Shown: positions 1-6,881, numbered from the stretch's first letter. The stretch: DNA of 12,621 bases from Rikenellaceae bacterium (GCA_031286025.1 JAITVB010000032.1:1-12621); one strand, 5' to 3'. Made by a program: numbers and translations. The notes: generated by a model not told the origin, from the sequence alone.

Positions 1-1
1 T

Positions 2-643
2 CACATGCCAACCGGAACACTCCCGAACGAAGATTTATTTCATGAAATTATAACATTTGCTACAAAAAATAATTTGCTCGTCGTTCACGATAATCCGTAC
101 AGTTTTATTCGTAACCCGAAGCCGATGAGCCTGCTTTCGGTCGAAGGGGCGAAAGACGTGGCAATCGAACTTAACTCACTGAGTAAAAGCCATAATATGG
201 CCGGTTGGCGCGTGGGGATGATCGGCGGGGGAGCGGAGCGGGTCGACGAGATCCTGCGCTTCCGCAGCAATATGGACTCGGGAATGTTTTTCCCGATGCA
301 AGCGGCGGCCGCCGTAGCCATGGAGTTGGATCAAGCGTGGTATGACGAGTTGAATGCCGCCTATTACTCCCGTCAGGAAAAGGCCTGGGCCATTATGGAT
401 TTCCTGGGTTGCACCTACGCGCGCGACCAAGCCGGGCTATTCCTCTGGGGCCATCTGCCCGAAAGCGCCGAGGGCGATTGCTACACTTGGAGCGACCGTT
501 TGCTTTACGATTGCGGTGTATTCGTCACCCCCGGCGGCATCTTTGGCCATCAGGGCGACCGCTATTTGCGGATCAGCCTTTGCTCGCCTGCGGCCGAACT
601 CGAAAAAGCATTGGATAAAATCAAAAACGGATTCGCGAAATGA
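2..643 (+). CDS. PLP-dependent class I/II aminotransferase, 5'-truncated by window edge
   Basis: This is the C-terminal part (about 213 residues) of a fold-type I aminotransferase. The frame is open back to base 2, so the ATG at 5 is internal: it is the Met of an HMPTG stretch that matches the family's NPxNPTG motif. Other landmarks, numbered from that Met, are D29 and Y32 in HDNPYS (PLP ring N and O3' contacts), the Schiff-base lysine K61 in SLSKSHNMAGWRVG, and the substrate-carboxylate arginine R189 in YLRISL. The motif order and the end of the protein fit a complete C-terminus. The stop overlaps the tyrA start (ATGA, 640-643), so translation is probably coupled. Next to prephenate dehydrogenase and DAHP synthase, a role in transaminating an aromatic or prephenate-derived keto acid is likely; the exact substrate is inferred. 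The Asn usual in NPTG is Met here. Certain as an aminotransferase, uncertain on substrate. Confidence 0.93.
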   Translation, partial: HMPTGTLPNEDLFHEIITFATKNNLLVVHDNPYSFIRNPKPMSLLSVEGAKDVAIELNSLSKSHNMAGWRVGMIGGGAERVDEILRFRSNMDSGMFFPMQAAAAVAMELDQAWYDELNAAYYSRQEKAWAIMDFLGCTYARDQAGLFLWGHLPESAEGDCYTWSDRLLYDCGVFVTPGGIFGHQGDRYLRISLCSPAAELEKALDKIKNGFAK

Positions 644-1482
644 AAGCGGCGATCATCGGTATCGGATTGATCGGGGGGTCTTTCGCCCTCGCCCTCAAAG
701 AGAAAGGGGTTACGGAGGAGGTACTCGGCATCGATAACTCGACCTTCAACCTCGAAAAAGCCCTCGCCTTGAAACTGATCGATAAAGTCTTGTCATTGGA
801 TGAGGCGGTGGCCGAGGCCGACCTGATCGTGTTGGCTACGCCCGTGAATTCCATCCCGACGCTTGCCGTAAAGATTCTTAACCGGATCAGCGACAGGCAG
901 ATCGTAATGGACATGGGATCGACAAAGCAGGAATTGTGCGAAATGATCTCGCAGCATCCGCGCCGTGGGCGTTTCGTGGCGACCCACCCGATGTGGGGGA
1001 CGGAATACAGCGGCCCCGAAGCGGCCGTGCATGGCGCCTTTGCCGGACGCACGGCGGTCGTATGTGAACCCGAGCGCAGCGACGCCGATGCCCTCGAAAC
1101 GATCGAAGCGATCTACGCCGCTATCGGGATGCCCTTGTTGACGATGGGCGCCGAAGAGCATGACACCCACACCGCCTACATCAGCCACATCAGCCATATC
1201 ACCTCGTTCGCATTGGCGCTCACCGTGTTGGAGAAAGAGCGCGAAGAGTCGCATATCTTCGATCTGGCCGGCGGCGGTTTCGAGAGTACGGTGCGTCTGG
1301 CGAAAAGTTCTCCCGATACTTGGCTGCCGATCTTTATGCAGAACAAATACAATGTGCTCGACGTCTTGCGAGAGCATATCCACCAACTCCAAATTTTTCG
1401 CAAGATGTTGGAAAACGACGATTTGCTCGGTCTGCGGGCGTCAATGGAAAAAGCCAATACCATCCGGAAAATCATTGATTGA
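640..1482 (+). CDS. tyrA: Prephenate dehydrogenase
   Basis: The 280-residue product is predicted to oxidatively decarboxylate prephenate to 4-hydroxyphenylpyruvate with NAD(P)+, the committed step to tyrosine, in the cytoplasm. The N-terminus carries a Rossmann fingerprint, IIGIGLIGGS (G7, G9, G12). The catalytic-domain signature ATHPMWGTEYSGP follows, with H116 at the place of the family's conserved catalytic His. Further family landmarks are the EEHDTHTAYISHISH segment (about 172-186) and GGGFESTVRLAKSSPDTW (211-228). The length is normal for a single-domain enzyme; there is no ACT domain and no fused chorismate mutase. The ATG overlaps the upstream aminotransferase stop by 4 bp. Only 39 AT-rich bases separate it from the DAHP synthase-chorismate mutase gene, which fits one operon. 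The start is secure because the GxGxxG motif begins at residue 7. Confidence 0.95.
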   Translation: MKAAIIGIGLIGGSFALALKEKGVTEEVLGIDNSTFNLEKALALKLIDKVLSLDEAVAEADLIVLATPVNSIPTLAVKILNRISDRQIVMDMGSTKQELCEMISQHPRRGRFVATHPMWGTEYSGPEAAVHGAFAGRTAVVCEPERSDADALETIEAIYAAIGMPLLTMGAEEHDTHTAYISHISHITSFALALTVLEKEREESHIFDLAGGGFESTVRLAKSSPDTWLPIFMQNKYNVLDVLREHIHQLQIFRKMLENDDLLGLRASMEKANTIRKIID

Positions 1483-1521
1483 TCAAAATTCTAAAAATTG
1501 TAATAAAAATCACAAAATAAG

Positions 1522-2589
1522 ATGGAAAAATTTAACCTGAAACGCAAAAATCCGGTGATCATCGCCGGTCCGTGCAGTGCCGAAACCGAGGAACAGACGG
1601 TCGAAACCTGTATGCAACTGGCCCAAACGGGAATGGTCGACGTTTTCCGCGCCGGCGTATGGAAACCACGCACCCGGCCCGGAATGTTCGAAGGCGTCGG
1701 TCTCAAGGGCCTGGGTTGGGTGGCGAAAGCCAAAGAGTTGACCGGCCTGCCGACGGCGATCGAGGTGGCGACGGCCAAACACGTCGAAGCCGCTCTCGAA
1801 TTCGGGGTCGATATCTTGTGGATCGGGGCCCGGACGACGGTCAATCCTTTCAGCGTACAGGAAATTTCGGACGCTGTGCGTGGTTCGAACGTCACGATCC
1901 TGGTAAAAAATCCGGTAGGGCCCGATATCGAGTTGTGGGCCGGCGCAGTACAACGCCTGCAAAAAGTCGGCATTGATCGCATCGGCCTGATCCATCGCGG
2001 TTTCTCGGCTATCGGCGGCGAGTACCGCAACAGTCCGATGTGGCATCTGGCGATCGAGATGCGCCGTCGGATGCCCGAGATCCCGATGATCGGCGATCCG
2101 TCGCACATCGTGGGCCGACGCGACGGTCTGCTCGAAATGTCGCAAAAGATTGCCGACCTCGACTACGACGGCCTGATCGTTGAAAGCCACATCCGTCCCG
2201 ACGAAGCGTGGAGTGATGCCGCCCAACAGCTTACCCCCGCCGCACTGGCCGAAATGCTGAAACGGGTGACGTGGCGCACCGAAGTGGTCAACCTGCCCGA
2301 GTTTGAACGGGCGTTGGCGGCCCTGCGCGGACAGATCGACCAGATCGACAACGAACTTTTCGAGTTGTTGGCCAAGCGGATGCGCGTAGCGGAGAAGATC
2401 GGAGAGGTGAAGCGCGACAACAACGTGACCATCCTCCAACGCAGCCGTTGGGGCGACATCGTCGAACGCATCAAGGCCCAGGCCGTGCGGCTCGATCTTT
2501 CGCCCGAATTCCTAACCACGATCCTCGAAGCCATCCATATCGAAAGTATCGACAAACAGAATAAGGTCATGAACCTTTCGAAAGACTGA
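1522..2589 (+). CDS. Bifunctional 3-deoxy-7-phosphoheptulonate (DAHP) synthase / chorismate mutase (AroQ type, C-terminal)
   Basis: The 355-residue fusion is predicted to condense phosphoenolpyruvate and erythrose-4-phosphate into DAHP, and to convert chorismate to prephenate. Residues about 8-255 are a class I DAHP synthase barrel without an N-terminal extension: IIAGPCSAE (13-21), FRAGVWKPRTRPGMFEGVG (42-60), the active-site lysine region LVKNPVGPD (127-135), and metal-ligand regions around H158, GDPSH (191-195) and ESHIRPDE (221-228). Residues about 260-350 are an all-helical AroQ chorismate mutase: LRGQIDQIDNELFELLAKRM with R269 and R286, then K297 in GEVK, at the expected arginine and lysine positions. 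In Bacteroidota enzymes of this layout (for example from Prevotella) the C-terminal mutase domain mediates inhibition by prephenate. Feedback control is therefore likely here, by analogy. It is the last gene of the aromatic operon; a 144-bp gap follows. Confidence 0.95.
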   Translation: MEKFNLKRKNPVIIAGPCSAETEEQTVETCMQLAQTGMVDVFRAGVWKPRTRPGMFEGVGLKGLGWVAKAKELTGLPTAIEVATAKHVEAALEFGVDILWIGARTTVNPFSVQEISDAVRGSNVTILVKNPVGPDIELWAGAVQRLQKVGIDRIGLIHRGFSAIGGEYRNSPMWHLAIEMRRRMPEIPMIGDPSHIVGRRDGLLEMSQKIADLDYDGLIVESHIRPDEAWSDAAQQLTPAALAEMLKRVTWRTEVVNLPEFERALAALRGQIDQIDNELFELLAKRMRVAEKIGEVKRDNNVTILQRSRWGDIVERIKAQAVRLDLSPEFLTTILEAIHIESIDKQNKVMNLSKD

Positions 2590-2733
2590 CGTCTTCCGGT
2601 GCGGTGCAGCCCCGGTGCGCCCCGCAAGGGGGATCGATCTTATTCGTGGCCAAACCGGTTGTTGTGCTTTGATCGTCCCCGCATCGTTACTTTCTTCAAG
2701 CTGCGCCCAACAGGATTTTTGCCGTTTTCTGTC
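2590..2733 (+). other. 144-bp intergenic region with a GNRA-type mini-hairpin
   Basis: This non-coding gap separates the aromatic operon from the kinase cassette. It contains CCCC-GCAA-GGGG (2620-2631), a four-pair GC stem closed by a GCAA tetraloop. It also contains an 8-bp direct repeat, CCGGTGCG, at 2596-2603 and 2612-2619. No T-run follows the hairpin, so it is at best a weak or factor-dependent terminator. A promoter for the kinase cassette should lie here, but I see no convincing TTTG/TAnnTTTG pair: a TTTG at 2668-2671 is followed only by a poor TACTTTC. Low confidence in any specific regulatory role. Confidence 0.35.
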
Positions 2734-4215
2734 ATGAAATATCCGGATATCAGCCATTATTACGAAACGATGCTTCATCCCCAAGGACGGTTCGGGACAT
2801 TGGAGAAATTTATTCCTGTGCGCGACCGGCATGGCGATTTGGACTACACGGCAGGAAACCATTCGGTTGTCTTCCCTGTGAAAGTCGGGGAGCAGACGTA
2901 CGCCCTGAAATACTATACCCATGAAAATACGCAACGCTCAATCCACTATCGAAAAATCGGCGAGTATCTGCAAAAAAATCCTGCGGAATATTGGGTCGGA
3001 TTCCGCTATCTGGAAGATGAGGCGACCGTTTTTGACTCCTTCGGCGGAGCGGGTCGCTATCCCGTGTTGCTGATGGATCATGTGGACGGGAAAAGCCTCG
3101 GGCGGCACGTGCGCGAACGGTGCCACAACGGCGACCGGAAAGCATTGGACGCGTTGGCCCGGTCGTTTGACCGGATGGCGCTGTGGATGGCCCGCGGCGA
3201 TTTTGCCCACGGCGATGTGAAACCCGACAATATACTGGTCACACCCGACGGTCGCTTGAAATTGATCGACTACGACGGCATGTTCGTTCCGGCGTTGGCC
3301 GGGCAATCGGCGCCCGAGTTAGGAACGCGAGCCTTTCAACATCCGGCGCGCGAGCGGTCGTTTTTCGATGCCCGCATTGACGACTATCCGTTGGCGCTGT
3401 TGGGAGTCAGCCTCCATGCACTGGCCGGCGATCCGGGACTTTATGCCCGTTGGAGCGACGGTGAAAGCTTGATCTTCAGTCCGGAAGAACTGTTGGCCGG
3501 CGACCATCCGCTGTGGAATGAATTGCGCAAAAAGTGGTTGGCCGAAGGCCGCGACACCCTTTATGCGTTGGCAGGACGGCTCACGTCGAAAAATCCCGTG
3601 TCGGAATCGTTGGCCGAAATCCTGCAACTGCTTGTTTCCCAATCGGAAGGTTCGAACAACATGCAACCCGAACCGTTGCCATTGGAAACGCTTTATGACG
3701 AGAGCCAACCCTTCAGCGAGGGATGGGCTGCGGTGAAACGGGGCGACCGTTGGTTTTATATCGACGGTAACGGCCGGGTAGCGATCGATGCTTCGGCCTA
3801 CGACGAGGTGCAGCCTTTTCGGGAAGGGCGTGCACGGGTACGCACCGACAACAGCTTCGGCTATATCGACCACAAAGGACGACCGGTTATTCCGGCCCGT
3901 TACAAAGAAGCCCTTCCTTTTAGCGAAGGGTTGGCCGGGGCCAGGGAAACGGGAAAATTCGGATTCCTGAATACGGCCGGTAATTGGGCGATCCCGGCGT
4001 GCTACGATAGTGTTTCGAGTTTCCGGGAAGGGGTCTGCGTGGTGCAAATCGACGAAAAATACCGCTATATCGATCGGGAGGGACGGTGGCTCACTCCCGA
4101 TACCTTCGACCTCGCGCTCGGGTTTCGCGGCGGGCGGGCGGTGGCCGAACGCGGCGGACTACGATTTACGTTAGTGAAAAACGATAAAAACGACATAACC
4201 TATGACCCGGAATGA
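2734..4215 (+). CDS. Predicted active serine/threonine protein kinase with five C-terminal WG repeats
   Basis: The 493-residue soluble protein has no signal peptide or membrane segment. Residues about 18-300 form a bacterial eukaryotic-like kinase domain. The ATP-binding lysine is in TYALKYY (K59), and the catalytic loop is FAHGDVKPDNILV (D161, K163, N166). The metal-binding motif is LIDYDGMF (D179), with DYD in place of DFG. A following segment, PELGTRAFQHPARERSF, is typical of kinases found beside vWA and PP2C genes. Residues about 321-480 are five WG-type repeats of about 34 residues (pattern PFxEGxAxVxxxxxxGYIDxxGxxxIP), expected to form a beta-propeller-like binding surface. The ATG at 2734 is chosen because the paralogue at 5098 begins in the same way (MK-P-I...ET...P-GRF-TL); the in-frame GTG at 2599 would add 45 residues lacking in the paralogue. 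The gene overlaps the vWA gene by 14 bp. Kinase fold is confident; targets are unknown. Confidence 0.88.
   Translation: MKYPDISHYYETMLHPQGRFGTLEKFIPVRDRHGDLDYTAGNHSVVFPVKVGEQTYALKYYTHENTQRSIHYRKIGEYLQKNPAEYWVGFRYLEDEATVFDSFGGAGRYPVLLMDHVDGKSLGRHVRERCHNGDRKALDALARSFDRMALWMARGDFAHGDVKPDNILVTPDGRLKLIDYDGMFVPALAGQSAPELGTRAFQHPARERSFFDARIDDYPLALLGVSLHALAGDPGLYARWSDGESLIFSPEELLAGDHPLWNELRKKWLAEGRDTLYALAGRLTSKNPVSESLAEILQLLVSQSEGSNNMQPEPLPLETLYDESQPFSEGWAAVKRGDRWFYIDGNGRVAIDASAYDEVQPFREGRARVRTDNSFGYIDHKGRPVIPARYKEALPFSEGLAGARETGKFGFLNTAGNWAIPACYDSVSSFREGVCVVQIDEKYRYIDREGRWLTPDTFDLALGFRGGRAVAERGGLRFTLVKNDKNDITYDPE
3694..4173 (+). repeat. Five WG (beta) repeats encoded in the kinase C-terminus
   Basis: Five successive protein repeats begin near YDESQPFSEG, YDEVQPFREG, YKEALPFSEG, YDSVSSFREG and FDLALGFRGG. 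The first four continue into a [FYH]-[IL]-[DN]-x-x-G turn (FYID, GYID, GFLN, RYID). The period is 34-35 residues (about 102-105 bp). The fifth copy is degenerate after AVAERGG. The copies are diverged, so this is an old domain array and not a recent DNA duplication. WG repeats (WG_beta_rep family) are assumed to be interaction modules. Confidence 0.8.
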
Positions 4216-5083
4216 CCCGAGCCGCACGCCGCGTGTCACACGCAACCGTCCGTCGGTCTTTGTTTTCCTGATCGACCAGTCGGGCTCGATGGAGGAGAAG
4301 ATCACGTTCAACGATGAAACCCTGTCGAAGTCGGCGGCCGTGGCCTCGATCGTCAACGGCCTGTTGGGCGAAATCCTGCACCGCTGCAAGCGAGAAGAGG
4401 GCTACCGTCACTATTTCGACGTGGCTGTCTTCGGTTACGGGGGTAACGAGGTCCGCTCGCTATTGCCCGGAGCGGAAGAGCACGGCGGCTTCCTGACCCC
4501 GGCCGAACTGGCCGCTGCCCCGGTCGAAACCGTGCGGTACTTCAGGGAGCGGGTACTGACGGACGGTCGGCGGCTGACTTCGGTCGCGGAACAAAAAGCA
4601 TGGATCACCCCGCGCCACATCGGCAAAACTCCGATGTACGCTGCACTGGCCAAGGCTCACGACACGGTGCACGAATGGGTGCGCGACCATACGGACCAGT
4701 GCGGTTTTCCGCCGATCGTGATTAACATCTCCGACGGCGAAGCGACCGATGCCGGCGAAGAGGAACTGGCCGTGTTGGCCGAACGTATCCGCGGGCTTTC
4801 GACCGACTGCGGCCCCGTGATGTTGGTCAATATCCACCTTTCGCCCGGGAGCGATGAGTTGGGTGTGATGTTTCCCGCCGAGGGCGATTTACCCGACAAG
4901 CCTTACGCCCGACTGCTCTTTCGCCTGTCGAGCGCCGTTCCGGCGATTTTCTACGGTGAGGTCGCCGCGATCACCGGACGTCGCGAGTTCGGCCAAAGCC
5001 GCCTGGTGAGCTATAACTCCACGATGACCGACCTGATCGGCATGCTCAGCATCGGCACGGTCAGTATCAACCTGTTGGACTAA
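4202..5083 (+). CDS. von Willebrand factor A (TerY-like) domain protein with intact MIDAS
   Basis: The 293-residue cytoplasmic protein is built around one vWA domain (about 17-255). The metal-ion-dependent adhesion site is complete: DQSGS (D25, S27, S29), T143 in GKTPMYAAL, and D178 in NISDGEATD. The segments YFDVAVFGYGG (71-81) and LPDKPYARLLFRLSS (230-244) are typical of the vWA subfamily found next to bacterial Ser/Thr kinases and PP2C phosphatases. No signal peptide or membrane segment is present, so it is not an extracellular adhesin or a BatA-type membrane protein. It starts inside the kinase gene (14-bp overlap) and ends 14 bp before the pseudokinase gene, so co-translation and physical association with those products are likely (inference). 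The probable role is a metal-dependent scaffold or phosphorylation-controlled partner; its ligand is unknown. Confidence 0.9.
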   Translation: MTRNDPSRTPRVTRNRPSVFVFLIDQSGSMEEKITFNDETLSKSAAVASIVNGLLGEILHRCKREEGYRHYFDVAVFGYGGNEVRSLLPGAEEHGGFLTPAELAAAPVETVRYFRERVLTDGRRLTSVAEQKAWITPRHIGKTPMYAALAKAHDTVHEWVRDHTDQCGFPPIVINISDGEATDAGEEELAVLAERIRGLSTDCGPVMLVNIHLSPGSDELGVMFPAEGDLPDKPYARLLFRLSSAVPAIFYGEVAAITGRREFGQSRLVSYNSTMTDLIGMLSIGTVSINLLD

Positions 5084-5097
5084 AATCACCTGACGCC

Positions 5098-6552
5098 ATG
5101 AAACACCCGACCATCGCCAATTGCCTCGAAACCCTCGGCAACCCCCTCGGCCGTTTCCGGACACTCACGAGCATCCGCCTGTTGCCCGACCGCGAAGGCA
5201 ATCCTGTTTACCGGATCAATTCGAACAAAACCGTTGGGTTCCAAGTCGAACACGCCGGAGAGCGCTACCTGCTGCTCATTTGCCTGGCGGATAACGACTC
5301 GCGCCTGAACGAAGCGCTCCGCGTGGCGGCTTACCTGCGGGGCGTCCGTCCGCCCTGCCTGCTGCCGCTACACGTGTTGCCCGACGAAATGCTCGTTTTT
5401 GGCGATGACGGCCAACCGCGGCAGTGCGACGTATTGCTGATCGGCTATCCTGCCGGCCAAACCCTCGGGACGCGGATCGCCAAAGCGTGTGCCATCGCCG
5501 ATCGGAAAACGTTGCGCCGGCTGCACCTGCTTTTCACCGCGATGGCGACCGAAGTGATCGGACGGGGTAATTTTGTCCATGGCAATATCTGTCCGGCCCA
5601 GATATTGGTAACCGACGACGGCGAGTGCTGCCTGCGCCCTCACCGCGAGATAAAAGTGCCCGGGACCGATAGTTGGCACGAGGTACAAAGCGGTGACCAC
5701 CTGCCGGTGGCTTCCCTCGCGTTGGTGCTTTACCTGTTGTCGCACCATCCGGAGATGTATGCCCGGTACGGCGGCAAGGCGATATTTTCCAGGTCGCGCA
5801 TCCGTACGTTGGCTGCCCTGCTGCTCAACAACGGCGGAAACTGCGGCAACGCGCCGCTCACCGACTTGATGACGCTCGTGTGCGGTGCCGGGGGTGGATC
5901 GACCGATGCGGGAAGATTGTGCATGCTGCTCCGGGCGGTGGCCGAATGCGAATTGCCCGTAATATACACTTTCCTGCCCGACGAGGTACCTGCACCGGCC
6001 GGACAGGAGGTGTCGAAAACCTCTCCGACAGCCTCTTTCGGCTCGGTCGGCGATTTCCATGAATCGTTGGCGGCCGTTTCGCACCATGGGAAATGGGGAT
6101 ATATCCGTCCCTCGGGCAAGGTAGCGATCCCGCTGCGTTACGACTGGGCCGGCGATTTCGAGGAAGGGTTGGCCATCGTGATGGGAAACAAGTGTTTCGG
6201 ACTGATCGACAAGGCCGGGCGCGAAGTGGTGCCCACGATTTGCGAAGACCTTTCGTGGGTTGCCGACAACGGAGTGATCCTGGTCTCGCTCGAAGGCAAA
6301 TGGCACTTTCTCGACCGGGACGGACAACCGGTCGGGAAACAGGTGTTCGATTATGTGGGTGATTTCAGTTGCGATTTGGCTTATGTGCGCCGGGACGGCA
6401 AATGCGGGTATGTCGATCGTCGGGGCGAAGTGGTGATCCCGCTTGCGTTTGATGACGCGGGGTCGTTTTCACCCAACGGGTTTGCCAACGTACGCAAAGG
6501 AGGCGATGGGTTCACCATCGACACGCAGGGGCGTGTCGTCGCCCAACCTTAG
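5098..6552 (+). CDS. Pseudokinase paralogue with five C-terminal WG repeats
   Basis: The 484-residue paralogue of the 2734-4215 kinase aligns from its first residues (MKHPTIANCLETLGNPLGRF) through the catalytic region and into the WG tail. Every key catalytic position differs. The ATP lysine site (K59 in the kinase) is Leu60 in YLLLICL. The loop HGDVKPDNILV has become HGNICPAQILV, so the catalytic Asp is Asn163, Lys is Cys165 and Asn is Gln168. The DFG-equivalent Asp is Pro181 in CLRPHRE. The surrounding fold and length are conserved and the frame is uninterrupted, so this is a maintained pseudokinase and not a decayed pseudogene. Residues about 314-480 form five WG-type repeats (GKWGYIRPSGKVAIP, CFGLIDKAGREVVP, KWHFLDRDGQ, KCGYVDRRGEVVIP, DGFTIDTQGRVV). 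It is the last gene of the triad. The likely role is an allosteric or scaffold partner of the active kinase and/or vWA protein (inference). Confidence 0.87.
   Translation: MKHPTIANCLETLGNPLGRFRTLTSIRLLPDREGNPVYRINSNKTVGFQVEHAGERYLLLICLADNDSRLNEALRVAAYLRGVRPPCLLPLHVLPDEMLVFGDDGQPRQCDVLLIGYPAGQTLGTRIAKACAIADRKTLRRLHLLFTAMATEVIGRGNFVHGNICPAQILVTDDGECCLRPHREIKVPGTDSWHEVQSGDHLPVASLALVLYLLSHHPEMYARYGGKAIFSRSRIRTLAALLLNNGGNCGNAPLTDLMTLVCGAGGGSTDAGRLCMLLRAVAECELPVIYTFLPDEVPAPAGQEVSKTSPTASFGSVGDFHESLAAVSHHGKWGYIRPSGKVAIPLRYDWAGDFEEGLAIVMGNKCFGLIDKAGREVVPTICEDLSWVADNGVILVSLEGKWHFLDRDGQPVGKQVFDYVGDFSCDLAYVRRDGKCGYVDRRGEVVIPLAFDDAGSFSPNGFANVRKGGDGFTIDTQGRVVAQP
6037..6549 (+). repeat. Five WG (beta) repeats encoded in the pseudokinase C-terminus
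   Basis: Five repeats of about 34 residues begin near FGSVGDFHES, YDWAGDFEEG, CEDLSWVADN, FDYVGDFSCD and FDDAGSFSPN, each ending in a G-x-[IV]-[IV] type strand. Their number matches the active kinase but the sequences are well diverged from it, and the binding face motif (VGDF/AGDF) differs from the kinase's QPF/LPF. Confidence 0.78.
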
Positions 6553-6881
6553 GCTGTTTGCGGAAGGTCCGAAGAATACGCCCAAATGAATCGCTCCCTA
6601 CTCCCCGTCGGGAATGCTCGATGCACAGCAGCATTACCCCTTCCCGATAGATCGAAGCCAATGGACGTTCAAGAGGCAACATGCTTTCAGACAAACAATT
6701 GAACACCTGCTTGGGACGACGAGAATTTCGATTTCAAGGGGATCGGGCAGAAGTTGGGTAATTTATGCTCCTTTTTGCCTTATTATTTGTAATTATTTGT
6801 AATTTTACATCATCGAACAAATCCGGACGGACAATAGGCGACCGTTCTTCTCTTGTCATTCATTTTTATAACCGATCCCGC
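6553..6881 (+). other. 329-bp non-coding region between the kinase cassette and the Sde182-like genes
   Basis: No convincing gene is seen in this stretch. It holds an imperfect inverted repeat, GGG-AATGCT ... AGCATT-A-CCC (6610-6639: nine pairs, one bulged A, 11-nt loop). That could end the upstream transcript, although no T-run follows. The distal half becomes AT-rich and contains the candidate promoter and tandem 10-mers listed separately. An in-frame ATG at 6765 would extend the next gene, but the peptide it adds lies ahead of the lipoprotein signal and is not credible. Confidence 0.5.
6774..6807 (+). promoter_or_regulatory. Candidate Bacteroidota promoter for the Sde182-like pair, with tandem 10-mers
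   Basis: A TTTG (6774-6777) lies 22 nt upstream of TAATTTTA (6800-6807), which matches seven of eight positions of the -7 box TAnnTTTG. The spacer is longer than the usual 19 or so. Two perfect copies of ATTATTTGTA (6782-6791, 6792-6801) fill most of the spacer and enter the -7 box, so the exact -33/-7 pairing is ambiguous. The position, about 75 nt ahead of the lipoprotein gene, is sensible. Confidence 0.42.

Noticed and set aside
2668..2694. TTTG followed by TACTTTC as a promoter for the kinase cassette
   Set aside because: The spacer is only about 16 nt and the -7 box mismatches TAnnTTTG at the key TTTG, so it is too weak to call.
2599..2733. Upstream GTG start giving a 45-residue N-terminal extension of the kinase
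   Set aside because: The added peptide has no counterpart in the paralogue at 5098, whose N-terminus aligns exactly with the ATG at 2734.
5368..6327. 319-codon minus-strand open frame antisense to the pseudokinase
   Set aside because: The plus-strand product aligns over its length with the paralogous kinase, so the antisense frame is a by-product of codon bias.
2734..6552. Classical tellurite-resistance (Ter) operon
   Set aside because: No TerC, TerD or TerB-type proteins are present; only the vWA/kinase part resembles Ter-associated triads.
6765..6881. Upstream ATG at 6765 for the lipoprotein gene
   Set aside because: It would place about 39 residues ahead of an evident lipoprotein signal peptide and would overlap the candidate promoter.
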